DNA of 64,000 nt from Alisma plantago-aquatica (GCA_963693085.1 OY856409.1:505629303-505693302), one strand, 5' to 3'. Positions 24,060-37,856 are shown, numbered from the stretch's first letter. The notes: generated from the letters alone by a model not told the origin. Translations and numbers: made by a program.

Positions 24060-24730
24060 TACGAGTTAACAGGATGAGCACATCAAATTGTCATGTCATA
24101 CATACAAGATGATGAATGCATTTTGTTCTTTCCATGTCCATACATGCAAGACAATGGGATGATTACATACATGATAGATCCATATCTATTCTTAGTGTTC
24201 CCATTCTTCATAAGAATTGGACACTTGGCCTTGGGATACTAACTCCATGTATCATGGACAAGTTTTCTCCCACTGAATCTGTGCATACTGAACACTTCAG
24301 TATAGATTGCCAATGTATGCTCTCTCTTTTCAGGTCAAGAGGTTTTTCGAGAACTATCTCTATAGAACTCTATTCCTATCACATAGGAAACATCTCTATC
24401 TTCCTTAAAGATAATTTCCACTTTTGGATTTCCATTCTAGAACATTTCCATTTCACATCAACATGTGGAATGTGAACACGTTCCCACTAAATCACAGATC
24501 CCTTCTTTATCTTTGACATATCAGTCAAACCTTTTGACTATATCATCAAAGTAAAGATCCAATTCTGAGTTGCTTGTACTCAATCAATCACATTGATTGG
24601 TCCATTGTAACTTATAGACTTCATTTTGCATTAGTGGATTCATAAACCTTATAGGTTGTGTCACATACACATCCTTGTTTTATTCCTCATAGGAATGCGG
24701 TTTTAGTATCCATATGTCAGATGTCTCAGT
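24060..24730 (-). pseudogene. Copia reverse transcriptase remnant, unit A
   Basis: Minus-strand translation in pieces gives MDTKTAFL then DVYVTQP (near 24710-24660), followed lower down by KEDRDVSYVIGIEFYRDS (near 24410-24355) and GNTKNRYGSIMY (near 24200). These are the order and motifs of the Copia RT palm and connection region. Stops and frame changes are frequent, and I did not find a clean YVDD. The copy in unit B is at about 37186-37856. The rest of 23483-25900 should hold integrase, RT and RNase H but is too decayed for me to delimit. Confidence 0.7.
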
Positions 24731-25939
24731 CATTAAGTTGCAATCAACAAGCATCATCCTTCTCAAAATGCTATCCATGTGTCTTAACATTTAAGACTTA
24801 TTTGCACTTATGGGTTTCATCCAATGGGTGCTACCATCAAGGTCATACCTTATGGTTCACATGGATGTCATTTAGGATGCAATGGTCATAAACCATAACT
24901 CAAAATTCGGTTCCTCATATTCATCTAGATAGTTGACTCATCACATGAACAACTCATCACATAGATAATTGAGGTGTATCTGTCAAGGATATAAGAACTC
25001 ACAACTCCTTGTGATTCTCAATTTATTTTATTAGTGTGGGGTATTCTTTTAATAAGAAGAATTCAGTTACTTGATAATCATTCTCTAACTCCTTAGAGTA
25101 TGATTCCTTCTTGATTTAGACATCACCATGCCTTAATCATGAGTTCACTATGATACACTATCATAATCACTCATAAGGATCTCAAACATTTGGTCCAAGT
25201 ATTTCATTCATTGATCTCCTCAAGAATTAATACTTTACCAAATTTGCACTTCATCTATGATAATCTTGAACACTTCAAGATATTCATATTGGTATTTCTC
25301 TAAACACCATTTGAAGTATTAGCATTTGTCCCAATAGGTATGTAAATACATCACATGTATTATACCTAATAGGATAATCATTCTCCCACTACCTTTAGTG
25401 AAGATTGATTAATCATGTCCAAGATATTCATGTCTCTTATTGGTTCTCTAACCAAAAGAGTCTAGATTTATCCATCATATGGAAACTAGAAATGAATCCC
25501 TCATGACTGATGCTAATTAGATTGTTTGAGTTATCAATAACTTTAGGTATCATTTTATCTTATACATACCATGTATTACAAGATAAACAAGGCATTGCCA
25601 CAAAGATCATATCTTTAAGATTGAAACATCAACTTTATTAATTGCCATCATTGTCATACAATATGCAAAAATAAAGTGTTTCTATCTATTGGCAATATAT
25701 GAAATAGCATATCTCAACTCTATTTCGTGCCCTTTAGGCTGAAATGAACTGAAAGGTACTCCTATCTATGGCAGCAACACTTGCTCAAATGATGGGTACT
25801 TCTTTCTTGGTCCTTTCACAAATGCCATCACTTCTTTGCGGATCTTGCATATCATATATGATAGATCCATATCTTGGTATCATATACCTTAGATAAAGAA
25901 GCAGTTCATTTCAAGATACCTTAGGTGGAGATCTCCATC

Positions 25940-26425
25940 CCCTTCCTTCATCTTCTTTTGTTCTTCCAGATATAGAGGGCAGTTTCCTCATACACCCTTT
26001 CCCCATGTGCCTTGAGGCTGAAGACGGCTTGGATTGCTGGCTAGCATCAGAACACTTCTTTGCTTTGCCCTTGTCCTTGCCCTTAAGAATTACCTTTCTC
26101 TTTGATCACATCAAAGATTATGGTTTGTCTTTCTTCATCTTTGCCTCTACTATCCTCAACATGTCCAACAACTCTGTCAACGCTTGTCAAAGTTGTTCAT
26201 GTTGTATCTTATCATGAATTGTATGATTCTTGCAACATTTGCAGTATCATACCAATAGTCAACTCTTGGCTCAGAGGGAATCCTTCTTAGTCAGGTTTTC
26301 CACATACTCAATCACATTGAGTGTGTGAATACCTTACTGGATCTCCTTATGTCATGACATACTAGGACAGTGTCTTGGAGACATCATATGTCTCATGTTG
26401 TCTCTGCAACTCATAGTTCAGAGAA
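25940..26425 (-). pseudogene. Copia gag remnant, unit A
   Basis: On the minus strand, LNYELQRQHETYDVSKTL (near 26425) is followed by EGFPLSQEL (near 26290), then a lysine-rich stretch and CPLYLEEQKKMKEG (near 25985-25945), the sequence just after the zinc knuckle. This is the order of a Copia gag (UBN2 type). Several stops interrupt it. The unit B copy is at about 39066-39551. Confidence 0.72.
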
Positions 26426-27472
26426 CACAACATCAAGCACTCCTCATCAATGTCTTCCTCGGTATGCTTCCATAAGCATACTTTCAGCCATTGATGTGGT
26501 GGGATTGAGTTTATCTGGTCTTGGTATAACTAGGACTTAGAGATTTCGCTCTTTGAGAACACTTCTCATCATCCTAACCAGTCGTGGAATTATTCCCATT
26601 TAATTTGTTGGTCTCAAAGATCGATCGCAAATAAAGTGATTATTGTTGATTAACCATTTATTTTAACAAAAAGGAAATATATTAAATTTTAGTCCAAAAC
26701 TCTTTTGACTTGTTTGATTGATTTGAAAAGTTGACGATAAAATTAGGCCTTTAATTAATTATCGCTCCCACTATTTTACTTCAAATTGATAGCCCTCACC
26801 ATCAATTCAGAAGATTTCAGCGTACAACCTTCTAGTGGGCAAGATCCATATTTCATCAAGTCATGAGTCAGCTTTGGCTGATCGCCCACAAACTTGACTA
26901 TTTAGGTAGGCCATCTTGCCAATTGCATCATATGCAACTCTTGATGAATGAACATGCACAACACCTTTCCATGAGCATTCCTTGCCTCTGGGCTTAGACG
27001 CTCTAAGAATCACCAGTTAAGTCTAACCCAAAAGCTAACACGGTAAACATACACCCTACTTTGGCAGAACCTACATGTCTACCCTTCACACTTCCACAAG
27101 ATAGACGGCGCACCATGCTTTGGCGTAACCTATGCTTGGTCGATCGAGCTTTTCATGTGTGCCGCTAATGGGAGGCATATAAGACTTAATATTTTAATGA
27201 GGGATTTGGTTTTTATATACATATACATATCCAATCACCAAAATACATAGTATGTATCATATACATGCTATATCCCATAGAAAACATGCACAAACGATAA
27301 AAGCGATGATTATGGACATCCTAATGTGATTCCTCAAGCCAAGAGGAATCACGGTCATCTAGGTCTACATCACATGCAACCTGTACAAGATGAACTCTGT
27401 GCCTTGCCATCCGAGTAGATCAACTCATCACATGAATGATCTGTTCTCTCTAGCCAGTCGTCTGGGTGCCAC

Positions 27473-27652
27473 CAGCCGATCGGTTGGCTCCTCCAACTGA
27501 TCGGTTCGCCTGGACGTCGTGCATCTCGTCATGTTCGCCACCCGGTCGTCTCGCTCCTCGATCGGTCATCAACCGATCAGTTCACTCCTTGAACCGACTG
27601 TCTGGAACGTCAACCGATCAGTTCACGCCTTGAACCGATCGTTTCAGCTGTT
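27473..27652. repeat. Palindrome cluster in Copia leader, unit A
   Basis: The untranslated leader between primer site and gag carries a further run of AACCGATCGGTT-type dyads, among them AGCCGATCGGTTGG, AACTGATCGGTT and AACCGATCGTTT. Unit B (40599-40773) has the same set with small substitutions that make some dyads more perfect. Confidence 0.85.
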
Positions 27653-28080
27653 GTCTTGATGTCCGCCGGTCTTCGACATAACAGGAAATAAAATCTATCC
27701 TATTATTACATTGCTGAAAAGAAGAAACCCCGAGTTACATTCGGGGGGAGCAAGGGTAGGAAAGAATCTCGAATTATTTCGAGTTACATCAGGAATAGGA
27801 GAAGGAAGATCGGTGCGCATACCGAGATGCAAGCAACCACAAACAACCACACACAGATGGGGTTTATTGGCCATAACCACGCTATACATCCACCACAAAA
27901 CTCGTTTAAGGGTGACGCGTATCGAGTGCATTAATAATACATATCATATATGTAATTGGGATTTGTGGATTTAGGATTGGACATACATAAAGCCAATTTT
28001 ATCTGCATCGTATGCAATAAATAAAGGCGACAAACCAAAAGTTGATCATATCGATATTCCTAAAGTATAGAATAGTTGAC

Positions 28081-28095
28081 GTGGCTCTGATACCA
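28081..28095 (-). promoter_or_regulatory. Primer-binding site of Copia, unit A
   Basis: Minus strand TGGTATCAGAGCCAC, one base from the 5' LTR. Identical to 2373-2387 and 41207-41221. Confidence 0.9.
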
Positions 28096-28096
28096 C

Positions 28097-28480
28097 TATT
28101 GGGTTTTAGGGGAGGCAGAGAAGGCAGCGGAAACAAAAAAATTTCTTCCCCAAACCCAGCACGAGGAAACGCGTCAACGTCTATATAATAGGAAAGGATG
28201 GTTTTTGGAATCATACCTTATCCCGAGGCTTGCTCGGCGACAATACCTCGCGCCTTGCACGGTCTTCACCTCCAGTCTTGGACGGTGTCTGTGCAGCTCC
28301 TGGTCGCACCGGGACTGACGACTCCTCCTCTCACCGTACTGTCGGGGTTGACAGTTGTCCTCCTGAGCGGCAGAAACCTCCCGCCTCTGAAGTAGTCCAC
28401 ATGGACCACCTGGAACTCCACACTCCTTGTCCCACAAGGAAGTGGAAGGAGTCGCACCCTCCAGTTGACGTACTATTCGC
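28097..28480 (-). repeat. Partial Copia 5' LTR ending at the tandem junction
   Basis: Matches the first 383 bases of 41223-43480. At 28480/28481 the LTR sequence changes without transition into the middle of the gypsy LTR (equivalent to 15382). This is the junction of the 13.1-kb tandem duplication. Confidence 0.93.
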
Positions 28481-30135
28481 CTAATTAGGAAATCCATGGA
28501 TCATCTGATCCATGGTCCGCGGTCCACTGATGGATCCAACGGCCGCGGGCATGAGCGCCTAGTTTAACTATTAGACAAGAGAAAAGACCGGACAGCCCTT
28601 ATCCATTCTGAAGACGCGGTGGGGCAGTTTAGTAATTCTCCTCCTCTTCTTCTTCCTCGACCTCGCGTGAGAGAGGGAGCTCTGATGGTCAACCTAGGAG
28701 TTGACTTCAGGCTCCTTTCCTCCTTTTCTCGCGCTGGTGATCCAGGAAGCTTTGCCTTCCTCTGTCGAAGTCGACCAGGGGTTTAATTTCCTACTGAGAC
28801 CACGTCTTGATGCTCTTTGGATTGCCGCACTCCGGTGAGGTTGGCCGCAGAGATAGCAGGTCTAGGTCAGGGTGGAATGACCAATTGAAGGTACCCGCAC
28901 GTTCCCGGTGCTCTGCCGCAGCGCATGGACCTACAAAATGAGATGCTGATACCCTCCAATACCGTCCCCTATATATAGGGTGGGGAGCAGGCCTGTGAGA
29001 TTACGTGTTTCCCAAAACCTTAACCAATCCTTATAAAATTAGGATGGAAACTCCACGATTTCTTCTCCTGAGTTCAACGGAGCCAATGCAGGTTGGCTAG
29101 TCCAATGTATCGCGAGAAATCAAAGAGGGAAAATCCCTCAGAAAACATGCATAGTCCTAGTCCCATGGGGACTTAGATGACGACCGATCGTAGTTGGATC
29201 AAGATCCAACGGATTAGGTTTTCCGCGTTCAACACAAAGGAAAGAATCTTTTTCTTTAATTCCAAATAATTTCCAAATTGGAGATAACTTAGAAAATCAA
29301 TATCTCCCAAACCATAACTCCAAATTAACTCAAATGTTAAGGGAAGTTTTGTCGTGTCATTATCTGACTTTATACAAAATTTGGGAAACATATTGTAATG
29401 GATGAGAAGGATTACTTCTCTCCCAAGTTTTCTTATAAATTACTCCAAATTAAATTATATTCCTATTCCTTTTGCCTTTATCTCATTATTTTGGGTCCCT
29501 TGGACCTCAAGGAAACCCAAAGGCAAGGATTCCCATATTGGGGGAAATCTATTTGCCTTTATATTCTTTTGAAAGTCAATTCCTCATACTTCCCTTTTAT
29601 TAATCAATTTCTTTTCCTTTTTTAATTCTCTTTTTAAGGTTTTCTCTTTATCTCTCCTTTATTTTCCCATTGGAATTCATTTTAACATTAGGAATCCTTG
29701 GGATACGAAAATCCACCAAGGATAACTCAATTATACCTCTTTTCACTTATTTTCTACATTTTATCATTATTTTCAAATTCTTTCTTAACAAGGAAATACT
29801 TAATTAATCTTTTCTTTTCTTATTGCATTCTCTATGCAAATTTGGACTCCTTGGGACCCAAGGAACCCAATAGGCACGAAATCCAACTTTGTATTGTATT
29901 CTTTTGCCTTCTGGAGGTTTCCACACCTTTCTTTTCTCAAAAACTTAATTATTCATTTACTAATTGAATTTCCTTGTTATTGGGCCCAATAGCCAATAAA
30001 GCTCACAAAGCAACCATCAAGGCTATTATAATGAAATTCATGCATTCAATCAAAAGACATCATTATTTGTTCATTTATCTTTAATATGAGAAATTACATA
30101 TCTCAGCAAATGAACCCAAAATTGGGGTTGTAACA
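28481..30135 (-). repeat. Gypsy 5' LTR segment at start of unit B
   Basis: Copy of 15382-17036, ending GTTGTAACA and followed by ATGGT at 30136-30140, the target-duplication copy. It has no gypsy internal region attached, so it is a by-product of the tandem duplication and not a separate insertion. Confidence 0.92.
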
Positions 30136-30719
30136 ATGGTACTCCTCATAATAAAAGTTCTTGTTAGATTTCATCCTTCAGTCCTCATAAGAAGATCTCG
30201 GACAAGTGTGACTCATAAAATCAAACATGAGATGAGTGAGCTTCTCAAACACTCTGTGGTACTCCTTAACCAGTCCAATTTGGCAGAGTTTGCTAAGATG
30301 ACCCTGAGGAAGACATGCATTGACATCCTTAAATCTCTCGATGATATTATTATAGAAAAGTTCCCATGAGAGTTTGAGGTATGAATAGTCCATATCTACC
30401 AATTTGTAAGAGTGATACCAGTCCAGTGCTTCTCCATTGAGATGCATCGCCACCAGCTCCTGCTTCTCTTCATCAGATTTGATGTTGGTGTGGCTAAAGA
30501 AGTATTCTACTTCAGAAACCATCTCTTCGACGTTTATGATCTGTCATACTTCAGGAATCAGAACTTGAAGAAATCAATATGTCGTGGCCTATTTCTCCTT
30601 CTCTCTGGCACTAGAGTGGTTGTCATATGCTTCCTCCTTTCCCATCCTCTTTGGATTAGGAACTCGACTGCACAAAAGCTCGTGAAGAACAACATTAAGC
30701 TTTTGCATTATGTGCTTTA
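30136..30719 (-). pseudogene. Old gypsy gag, unit B copy
   Basis: Copy of 17037-17620. The minus-strand open piece (30522-30178) is longer here, 114 codons beginning MVSEVEYFFSHTNIKSDEEK and continuing into HLNGEALDWYHSYKL. It is still bounded by the gypsy LTR on one side and a Copia solo LTR on the other, so it is a fragment of gag and not a gene. Confidence 0.82.
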
Positions 30720-32737
30720 TGTTGGGTAATATGGCCACAGAATAGGTAGCAGAAACAAAATTTTAACTGACATATTCCCATAAAGCAGCAGAATACGTCA
30801 ATAACTATAAGATGGGAAGGATGGTCTTGAGGATATACCTAGTCCTGGAGCAAATCCACCGACATCTCCTCATCGTTGTAATACACAACTGTCTTCTAGT
30901 TGTACTGGGACTCGTCTAACTGCTGCACCTCCTGACATGCACCACTAGTCATGAATTGATGTTGTCCTCCTAGCGGAAAACAACAACCTCCACGCCTTCA
31001 TGGAAGTCCACACATACCGCCTAGAACTCATGTCATCCTATTAGAACAGACAGGAAGGAGTTGTCCCTCCTATTGGTGTATTAATCACCAATTTACTCTC
31101 CCAGAATTGTTTCTCCCTTGCTACCCCCCTTTAGTGAGTAGGACTTTCTCAGGCTCTCTATTGGTTACCATAACTAGAGAGGACAACAATTATCAGAGGC
31201 AATTGAGTTGTGTTATGGGAAGCCCCAAATACCTCTCTATGTATAGGAGGGATTAGGGTCTGGGTTCCCAATCTCTATGGGAGTGGAAGAGACTGAAAGA
31301 TCTCGAATTTTCACAACCTGCCATTATCAAACCAGTTGGCTAATAGCCACGAAGGTCATCTGGCATGCGAGCTGATCATTTTGCTCAGTGAGACGGTCAT
31401 TTTGCAGTTTCCCAATCATACAAAATTTTGCAGTTAGTTCTCAATTAATGACAAACATCAATTTCTTACATCAACGGAATTCAGCAATCGAAACGATCAA
31501 ACTTTCTCACAAATTTGGGAAGTTACTAGAACCTTCCTCCGACCCAACCGAGCTAATCAATCACCCTATGAGCCAATCAGTTGGTACATGTTTCATGAAG
31601 AACTTAAGCCAATTCAGTTCCAATCAACCTGATACTGCAAACAGTCATCTCACTAGTTGAGACGGTTGGTTGGCAGTCCAGTCAATTGATCTATTGTGTG
31701 AATAGAATACCTAAACACTTCAACAATCAATTCAATCATCATTCAAGATTAAACTCCTCTTATAGTTCAAGACCTATGTGTAGTCCCATATTACAATGGC
31801 AGTGAATGTCCATAACAACTTATGACATCACAAGAAATGAGTGATGCCTAATCACACATCAATGCTACCCAAGTAAATGAAAAATTAGAGAAAAACTTCA
31901 ACCTACAGTCTATGTATGGTGTTATAATGTTTGTATAGTGTCTTTGTCACTGATATCCATATTGAACTCGAGGCATGGAGTAGTCATCCTCTTCAACATT
32001 TAATCTTGTTCCTAGAATCAGAGCAGACTATCTGAGATATATGTAAGTTCAATATCACATATTAACTCACATGTGCATGACCATACATTTCTTAGTCTCG
32101 CTAATCAAGAGGCCTAGGATATTATGCTCCTATAGGAGGGACAAATCCCATCTACATCACTCATAGTAAATCCCCATGTGTCACAATCACCCAAATATTA
32201 CCTTTATGACAATCCATGTTTTAGGATTGTGTTTGATGATGTCAAAGCGTACTGAACGACATGTGATGAGTGTAGTGAATTTAGGTCTAACAAACACAAC
32301 TCACCACCATCATTATGAGAGCTGACTATGACTTCTATGATAATGGCTTCCATGTGTCAGTTTCACGGTGGGTCTATCTGATACACTATTCTCTAACATG
32401 TAACTTGTACTTGGTTTGATATTGCCATATCATGACTAATGAGATTCTGTCATCAACCAACTCACACTCTGATCTTATGTGTAATTGTTGCCTATCTACC
32501 TTCCACAATAACAATTGATCATGGTCATGCTGAGAATGTATATACTCTTGACATCCGTTTATTTGAAGACATACATCATTGAGTAATATCATTCACTAGA
32601 CATTTATTATATTATAATATTATGTCATAACTAATTAAACAAAATAAATAGAAAGCTTGCCTTTATTAATCAAATCATTTACATATTATGTCATTACAAT
32701 CATCATATGATTGGCTCTTTGGGCATACATACCAACA
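30720..32737 (-). repeat. Solo long Copia LTR, unit B
   Basis: Copy of 17621-19638 with the same CTTTA/CTCTA flanks; TGTTGG...CCAACA ends. Confidence 0.85.
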
Positions 32738-33035
32738 CTCTATGCCTTGCTCATGTCGATCCATAGAGTCACAAATATGCTTGAACTCCTACCCATCCAT
32801 AGTGTGAGAGGATCCTTGTTGATCAAGAGGGGGGGTTCAGTGGAGGAAAGGTACTGACTCTGATACCAATTTGATAGTCTCAGACAAGCTATTAAGGGCA
32901 CAAGGTTGGTAAGGTCACCTTCTCCTACCTATGGTGAGACAAAGCTCCTACTCTGGGCGGGTCCCAATACAAAGAAAGGGGAATAACAAAAGCCAAAAAG
33001 CAACAGTAGCCAGAATATTCGAAGTCTCCTCATCG
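32738..33035 (-). pseudogene. Old gypsy gag start, primer site and LTR fragment, unit B
   Basis: Copy of 19639-19935; primer-binding site at 32855-32868 and LTR end at 32872. It changes into Copia LTR sequence at the same internal point, near 33020-33035. Confidence 0.75.
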
Positions 33036-34345
33036 TTGTAATGCACAACTATTGGTTACCTATTGGTTACCACAACCAGAGAGGACAACAATTATCTGTG
33101 GGAATGGAAGAGACCAAAAGATCTTGAATTTTCACAACCTGCGATCATCAAACCAGTTGGCTAATAGCCGCGAAGGTCATCTGGCATGCGAGCTGATCAT
33201 TTTTCTCAGTGAGACGGTCATTTTTTAGTTTCCCAATCATATAAAATTTGGCAATTAGTTTCTAATTAATGACAAACATCAATTTCTTGCATCAACAGAA
33301 TTGAGCAATCGAAACAATCAAACTTTCTCACAAATTCGGGAAGTTACTAGAACCTTCCTCCGGCCCAACCAAGCCAATCAATCACCCTTTGAGTCAATCA
33401 GTTGGTGCATGTTTCATGCAGAACTTAAGTCAATTCAGTTCCAATCAACCTGATACTGCAAATAGTCGTCTCACTGGCTGAGACAGTTGGCTGGCAGTCC
33501 AGTCAATTGATATGTTGCATGAACAGAATACCTAAACACTTCAACAATCAATTCAATCATCATTCAAGATTAAACTCCTCTTCTAGTTCAAGACCTATGT
33601 GTGATCCCATATTACATTAGCAGTGAATGTCCATAACAACTTATGACATCACAAGAAATGAGCGGTGCCTGGCCACACATCAATGCTACCCAAGTAAATG
33701 AAAAATTAGAGAACAGCTTCAACCTACAATATGTGTATGGTGTTATAATGTTTGTATAGTTTCTTTGTCACTGATATTCATATTGAACTCGAGGCACAGA
33801 GTAGTCATCCTCTTCAACATTTAATCTTATTCCTTGAATTAGAGTAGACTGTCTGAGATATATGTAAGTTCAATATCACATATTAACTCACATGTGCATG
33901 ACCATACATTTCTCAGTCTCGCTAATCAAGAGGCCTAAGATATTATGCTCCTATAGGAGGGACAAATCCCATCTACATCACTCATAGTCAATCCCCATGT
34001 GTCACAGTCACCCAAATATCACCTTTATGGCAATCCATGTTTCAGGATTGCGTTTGATGATGTCAAAGCATACCGAACGACATGTGGTGAGTGTAGTGAC
34101 TTCAGGTCTAACAACCACAACTCACCACCATCATTATGAGAGTTGACTATGACTTCTATGATAATGACTTCCATGTGTCAATCTCACGGTGGGTCTATCC
34201 GATACACTATTCTCTAACATGTAACTGTGTGCTTGGTTTGATATTGTCATATCATGACTAATGAGATTCTGTCATCAACCAACTCACACTCTGATCTTAT
34301 GTGTAATTGTTGCCTATCTACCTTCCACAATAACAACCGGTCAAG
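33020..34345 (-). repeat. Truncated long Copia LTR, unit B
   Basis: Copy of 19921-21248. It ends with TCAAG at 34341-34345, the left target duplication of the complete Copia element, and its remainder continues at 43486. Confidence 0.85.
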
Positions 34346-36595
34346 TGTTGGGTTTTAGGGGAGGCAGAGAAGGTAGCGGAAACAAAAAAATTTCTCCCCC
34401 AAACCCAGCACGAGGAAACGCGTCAACGTCTATATAATAGAAAAGGATGGTTAGTGGAATCATACCTTGTCCCGAGGCTTGCTCGGCGACAATACCTCGC
34501 ACCTTGCACGGTCTTCACCTCCGGTCTTGGACGGTGTCTGTGCAGCTCCTGGTCGCACCGGGACTGACGACTCCTCCTCTCACCGGACTGTTGGAGTTGA
34601 CAGTTGTCCTCCTGAGTGGCAGAAACCTCCCGCCTCTGAAGTAGTCCACACAGACCATCTGGAACTCCACACTCCTTGTCCCACAAGGAAGTGGAAGGAG
34701 TCGCACCCTCCCGTTGACGTACTAGTCGCCAACACACTCTCCTGCTGCCAGTTGCAACTGTAGTTGTCCTTCCCTTGCTGCACCTCCCTTTGCGGGAAGT
34801 ACTTGCTCGGGCTCTCTCTCGGTTACCAAAACCAGAGAGAACGACAACTTTGCAGAGCAACTGGTTGCACTGAGTTGTACTTTGAGAAGCCCCCCATACC
34901 CCTATATATATAGGAGGGTCATGGGACAGGGTTCTCCATCCCGGGCAATGCAGGACTAAAAGCAGGAGTAGAAGGGTTCGAGATTTTCCACAAAACAACC
35001 AACTCGCAACCTGAACCGATCGGTTGGGGACCTGAACCGGTCGGTTGGAAAACCAACCGATCGGTTGGGACCCATGAGCCGATCGGTTGGGACCCATGAG
35101 CCGATCGGTTCACTTCTGAACCGGTCGGTTCGTGGTCCTGATCAGTTCTCGATTGACTTTCCTTCTTTTGTTTCTAATTGGTATCAAATACCAATCCTTG
35201 TTCCAATCAAATTGGGCAAGTGAAATGTAAGGAAAATTCTCACCGACCTAACTTTCCCAACTTGCTCGGTTGCACCAGTTGAACCGATCGTTTCAACACT
35301 TGAACCGATCGTTTCACTCTGACCATGAGCCGATCGGTTCAACACTTGAGCCGACCGGTTCAGCAACCTCAGCCGACCGGTTCAACACTTGAACCGATCG
35401 GTTGGGAGTACAAGTTGTGCAGAATTAGTCAAATGCGATTTCAATCAATCTGATACTCCAATCAATATGTCCAACACCTTGAACAATATGATATTGAGCT
35501 ATCAATCAATTGAGTGTTTAATTGAACTACTAAACTCCTTTAGTAATCAATCTAAACGTTGCTTGTGGACAAAACTCCTCTTCCAGGTTAAATCCTATGT
35601 GTGTGACCCTGCAGGTCCATTTCACGTTGGCAGTGAAAGTCCATAACACTTATGACTTCACAAGCAAAGAGCGGTTCCTAGTCACACATCAGTGCTACCC
35701 AAGTGAAAGTAGAAAGTTGGAGAACAAATTTCAATCCTACAATCCGTGAATGGTGTTACAGTGAATGTATAATTCCTTTGTCACTGATATCCCGAATGAA
35801 CTCGAGGCATGGAACAGTCATCCTGTCAATGTTCATTCACTTTCTTGATCTCAGAGTAGATTGAATGAGATATGTATGGCATCAATATCACATACTGATT
35901 CACACATGCGTGCGCACACCTATCTCAATCCCACTCATCAAGTGGCCTTGGATATCAAACTCCCTCAGGAGGGACAAATCCCATATCTATCACTCACCCC
36001 TCAAAATCCTCATGTGTCAAAGCCACCCAATCATCACCTTTATAACAACCCATGTTTCAGGACTGCGTTTGATGATGTCAAAGTGTGCCCAACGACATGT
36101 GTTGAGTGTAGTGATTTCAGGTCTAAGAATCACACTCACCACCATCACTGTGAGTACTGACTGTGACTACCATGTCATGGTTCCATGTGTCAAACTCACG
36201 GTGGGTCTGTCTGGTACACTTGTTCTCTAACAAGTACCTATGTGTTTGGTTTGATATCTCTATATCATGACTAATAAGATTCTGTCATCAACCAACACCA
36301 CAATCTAGTGTTGTGTGTCATTGCTGTCTATCTACCTTCCATAATGACATCTGACTAGGGACATAACAAGAATGTACAAACTCTTAGCATCCATATGATC
36401 TCATCGTTCAGGTCCTCAACCTGAAAGCATACATCATTGAGTACTGTCATTCTCTAGACATTCAATATGTTATATCACTATCTCATATGACTAAACCAGA
36501 AAGAATTGGAAGCTTGCCTTTGATGTTTATCAAATCAATCTTAATGTATCCCACCAATCATCCCATGATTGGCTCTCAGGGCATACATACCAACA
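34346..36595 (-). repeat. Copia 3' LTR, unit B (2250 bp)
   Basis: Same ends as the unit A copy. TATA box on the minus strand at about 34902-34913. Palindrome clusters at 35013-35133 and 35277-35405, one 22-base unit longer in each than in unit A. A 224-codon open frame across it (35097-34423, minus) is an accident of the GC-rich LTR. Confidence 0.93.
35013..35405. repeat. Palindrome clusters in Copia LTR, unit B
   Basis: AACCGATCGGTT-type dyads in two groups. A 22-base unit containing GGGACCCATGAGCCGATCGG is present twice in tandem at 35060-35110 and once in the other copies, so the array grows and shrinks by whole units. Confidence 0.9.
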
Positions 36596-36608
36596 GACTC
36601 CCACTTGC
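36596..36608 (-). promoter_or_regulatory. Polypurine tract of complete Copia
   Basis: Minus strand GCAAGTGGGAGTC abutting the 3' LTR. Confidence 0.85.
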
Positions 36609-37185
36609 ACTGTGAGCCAATCACCCTTGAATCATATTCATAGTGATCCTCAAACATGTCCCACATGTTATTGTGCTCTAGTGCCAACATAGTGAGTAAT
36701 GGCAACACCTTGCCAAAGTCAGTATAAATTGCATGTCTCTCATCTCTTCACTGTACGTCACACATATGAGATGGAGTTGCCGTAATATGCGATCTTATAT
36801 TCCTATGCTAACTTTTAGCCACATTGCATGATCAAGGATTCCGTACTTGTCATCAATGAGCGGAATATCTATAAGTTCATCTCATGAACTTCCATATCCA
36901 TATAGTATCTACTGCTGTTCTCTAACGTATAGATACTCGACATTTCCTTTCAAATGGTTTTATTGGAACACTTCCAATTATTAACAAACTTTCACTTTTA
37001 TACATCCTATGTATATTTTGTGATTAATTTTCTGTCCTTTCGGAAGTTCGCATCAATGTAACTCTTTACATTGAACTCTTCCTTATCTCCATAGAACTAG
37101 TACTTCACAAGTACTTATCAAGTTCTCCTGGTATTCTAGTAACTCTTACTGGAAGTAGACAGACATCCACTCGTCATGTCCCACA

Positions 37186-37856
37186 TACGAGTTAACAGGA
37201 TGAGCACATCAAATTGTCATGTCATACATACAAGATGATGAATGCATTTTGTTCTTGCCATGTCCATACATGCAAGACAATGGGATGATTACATACATGA
37301 TAGATCCATATCTATTCTTAGTGTTCCCATTCTTCATAAGAATTGGACACTTGGCCTTGGGATACTAACTCCATGTATCATGGACAAGTTTTCTCCCACT
37401 GAATCTGTGCATACTGAACACTTCAGTACAGATTGCCAATGTATGCTCTCTCTTTTCAGGTCAAGAGGTTTTTCGAGAACTATCTCTATAGAACTCTATT
37501 CCTATCACATAGGAAACATCTCTATCTTCCTTAAAGATAATTTCCACTTTTAGATTTCCATTCTAGAACATTTCCATTTCACATCAACATGTGGAATGTG
37601 AACACGTTCCCACTAAATCACAGATCCCTTCTTTATCTTTGATATATCAGTCAAACCTTTTGACTATATCATCAAAGTAAAGATTCAATTCTGAGTTGCT
37701 TGTACTCAATCAATCACATTGATTGGTCCATTGTAACTTATAGACTTCATTTTGCATTAGTGGATTCATAAACCTTATAGGTTGTGTCACATACACATCC
37801 TTGTTTTATTCCTCATAGGAATGCGGTTTTAGTATCCATATGTCAGATGTCTCAGT
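37186..37856 (-). pseudogene. Copia reverse transcriptase remnant, unit B
   Basis: Copy of 24060-24730 with the same motifs (MDTKTAFL, DVYVTQP, DVSYVIGIEFYRD) and the same stops and frame changes, so the decay preceded the duplication. Confidence 0.7.

Larger units (their letters stand above)
15382..28480. repeat. Tandem duplication, unit A (13,099 bp)
   Basis: The whole stretch is repeated at 28481-41605 in the same order and orientation, with an offset of 13,099 bases rising to about 13,126 where unit B has gained short repeats in the Copia LTR. Unit A contains the right part of the gypsy 5' LTR, old gypsy gag, solo Copia LTR, old gypsy primer site, truncated Copia LTR, Copia 3' LTR, Copia internal region and the first 384 bases of the Copia 5' LTR. 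Over 360 aligned bases checked (24121-24480) the units differ at three positions. Both ends lie inside unrelated transposons and share only one base. Confidence 0.95.
21249..28480 (-). mobile_element. Long-LTR Copia element, unit A copy, 5' LTR truncated by duplication
   Basis: Minus strand: partial 5' LTR 28097-28480, primer site 28081-28095, internal region 23470-28096, polypurine tract 23470-23482 and 3' LTR 21249-23469. The 5' LTR stops after 384 bases at the tandem junction, so the element has lost the rest of its 5' LTR and its right target duplication. Internal sequence retains Copia gag and RT remnants. The first base pair of the partial 5' LTR reads TA instead of TG. It is the duplicate of 34346-41605. 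Confidence 0.9.

Noticed and set aside
28481..30135. Independent gypsy LTR insertion
   Set aside because: It starts mid-LTR at exactly the tandem junction and is followed by the same gag flank as 17036, so it belongs to duplication unit B.
34423..35097. 224-codon open frame on the minus strand
   Set aside because: It lies entirely inside a Copia LTR, covers the palindrome array, and its homologues in the sister LTRs are broken differently. No protein domain.
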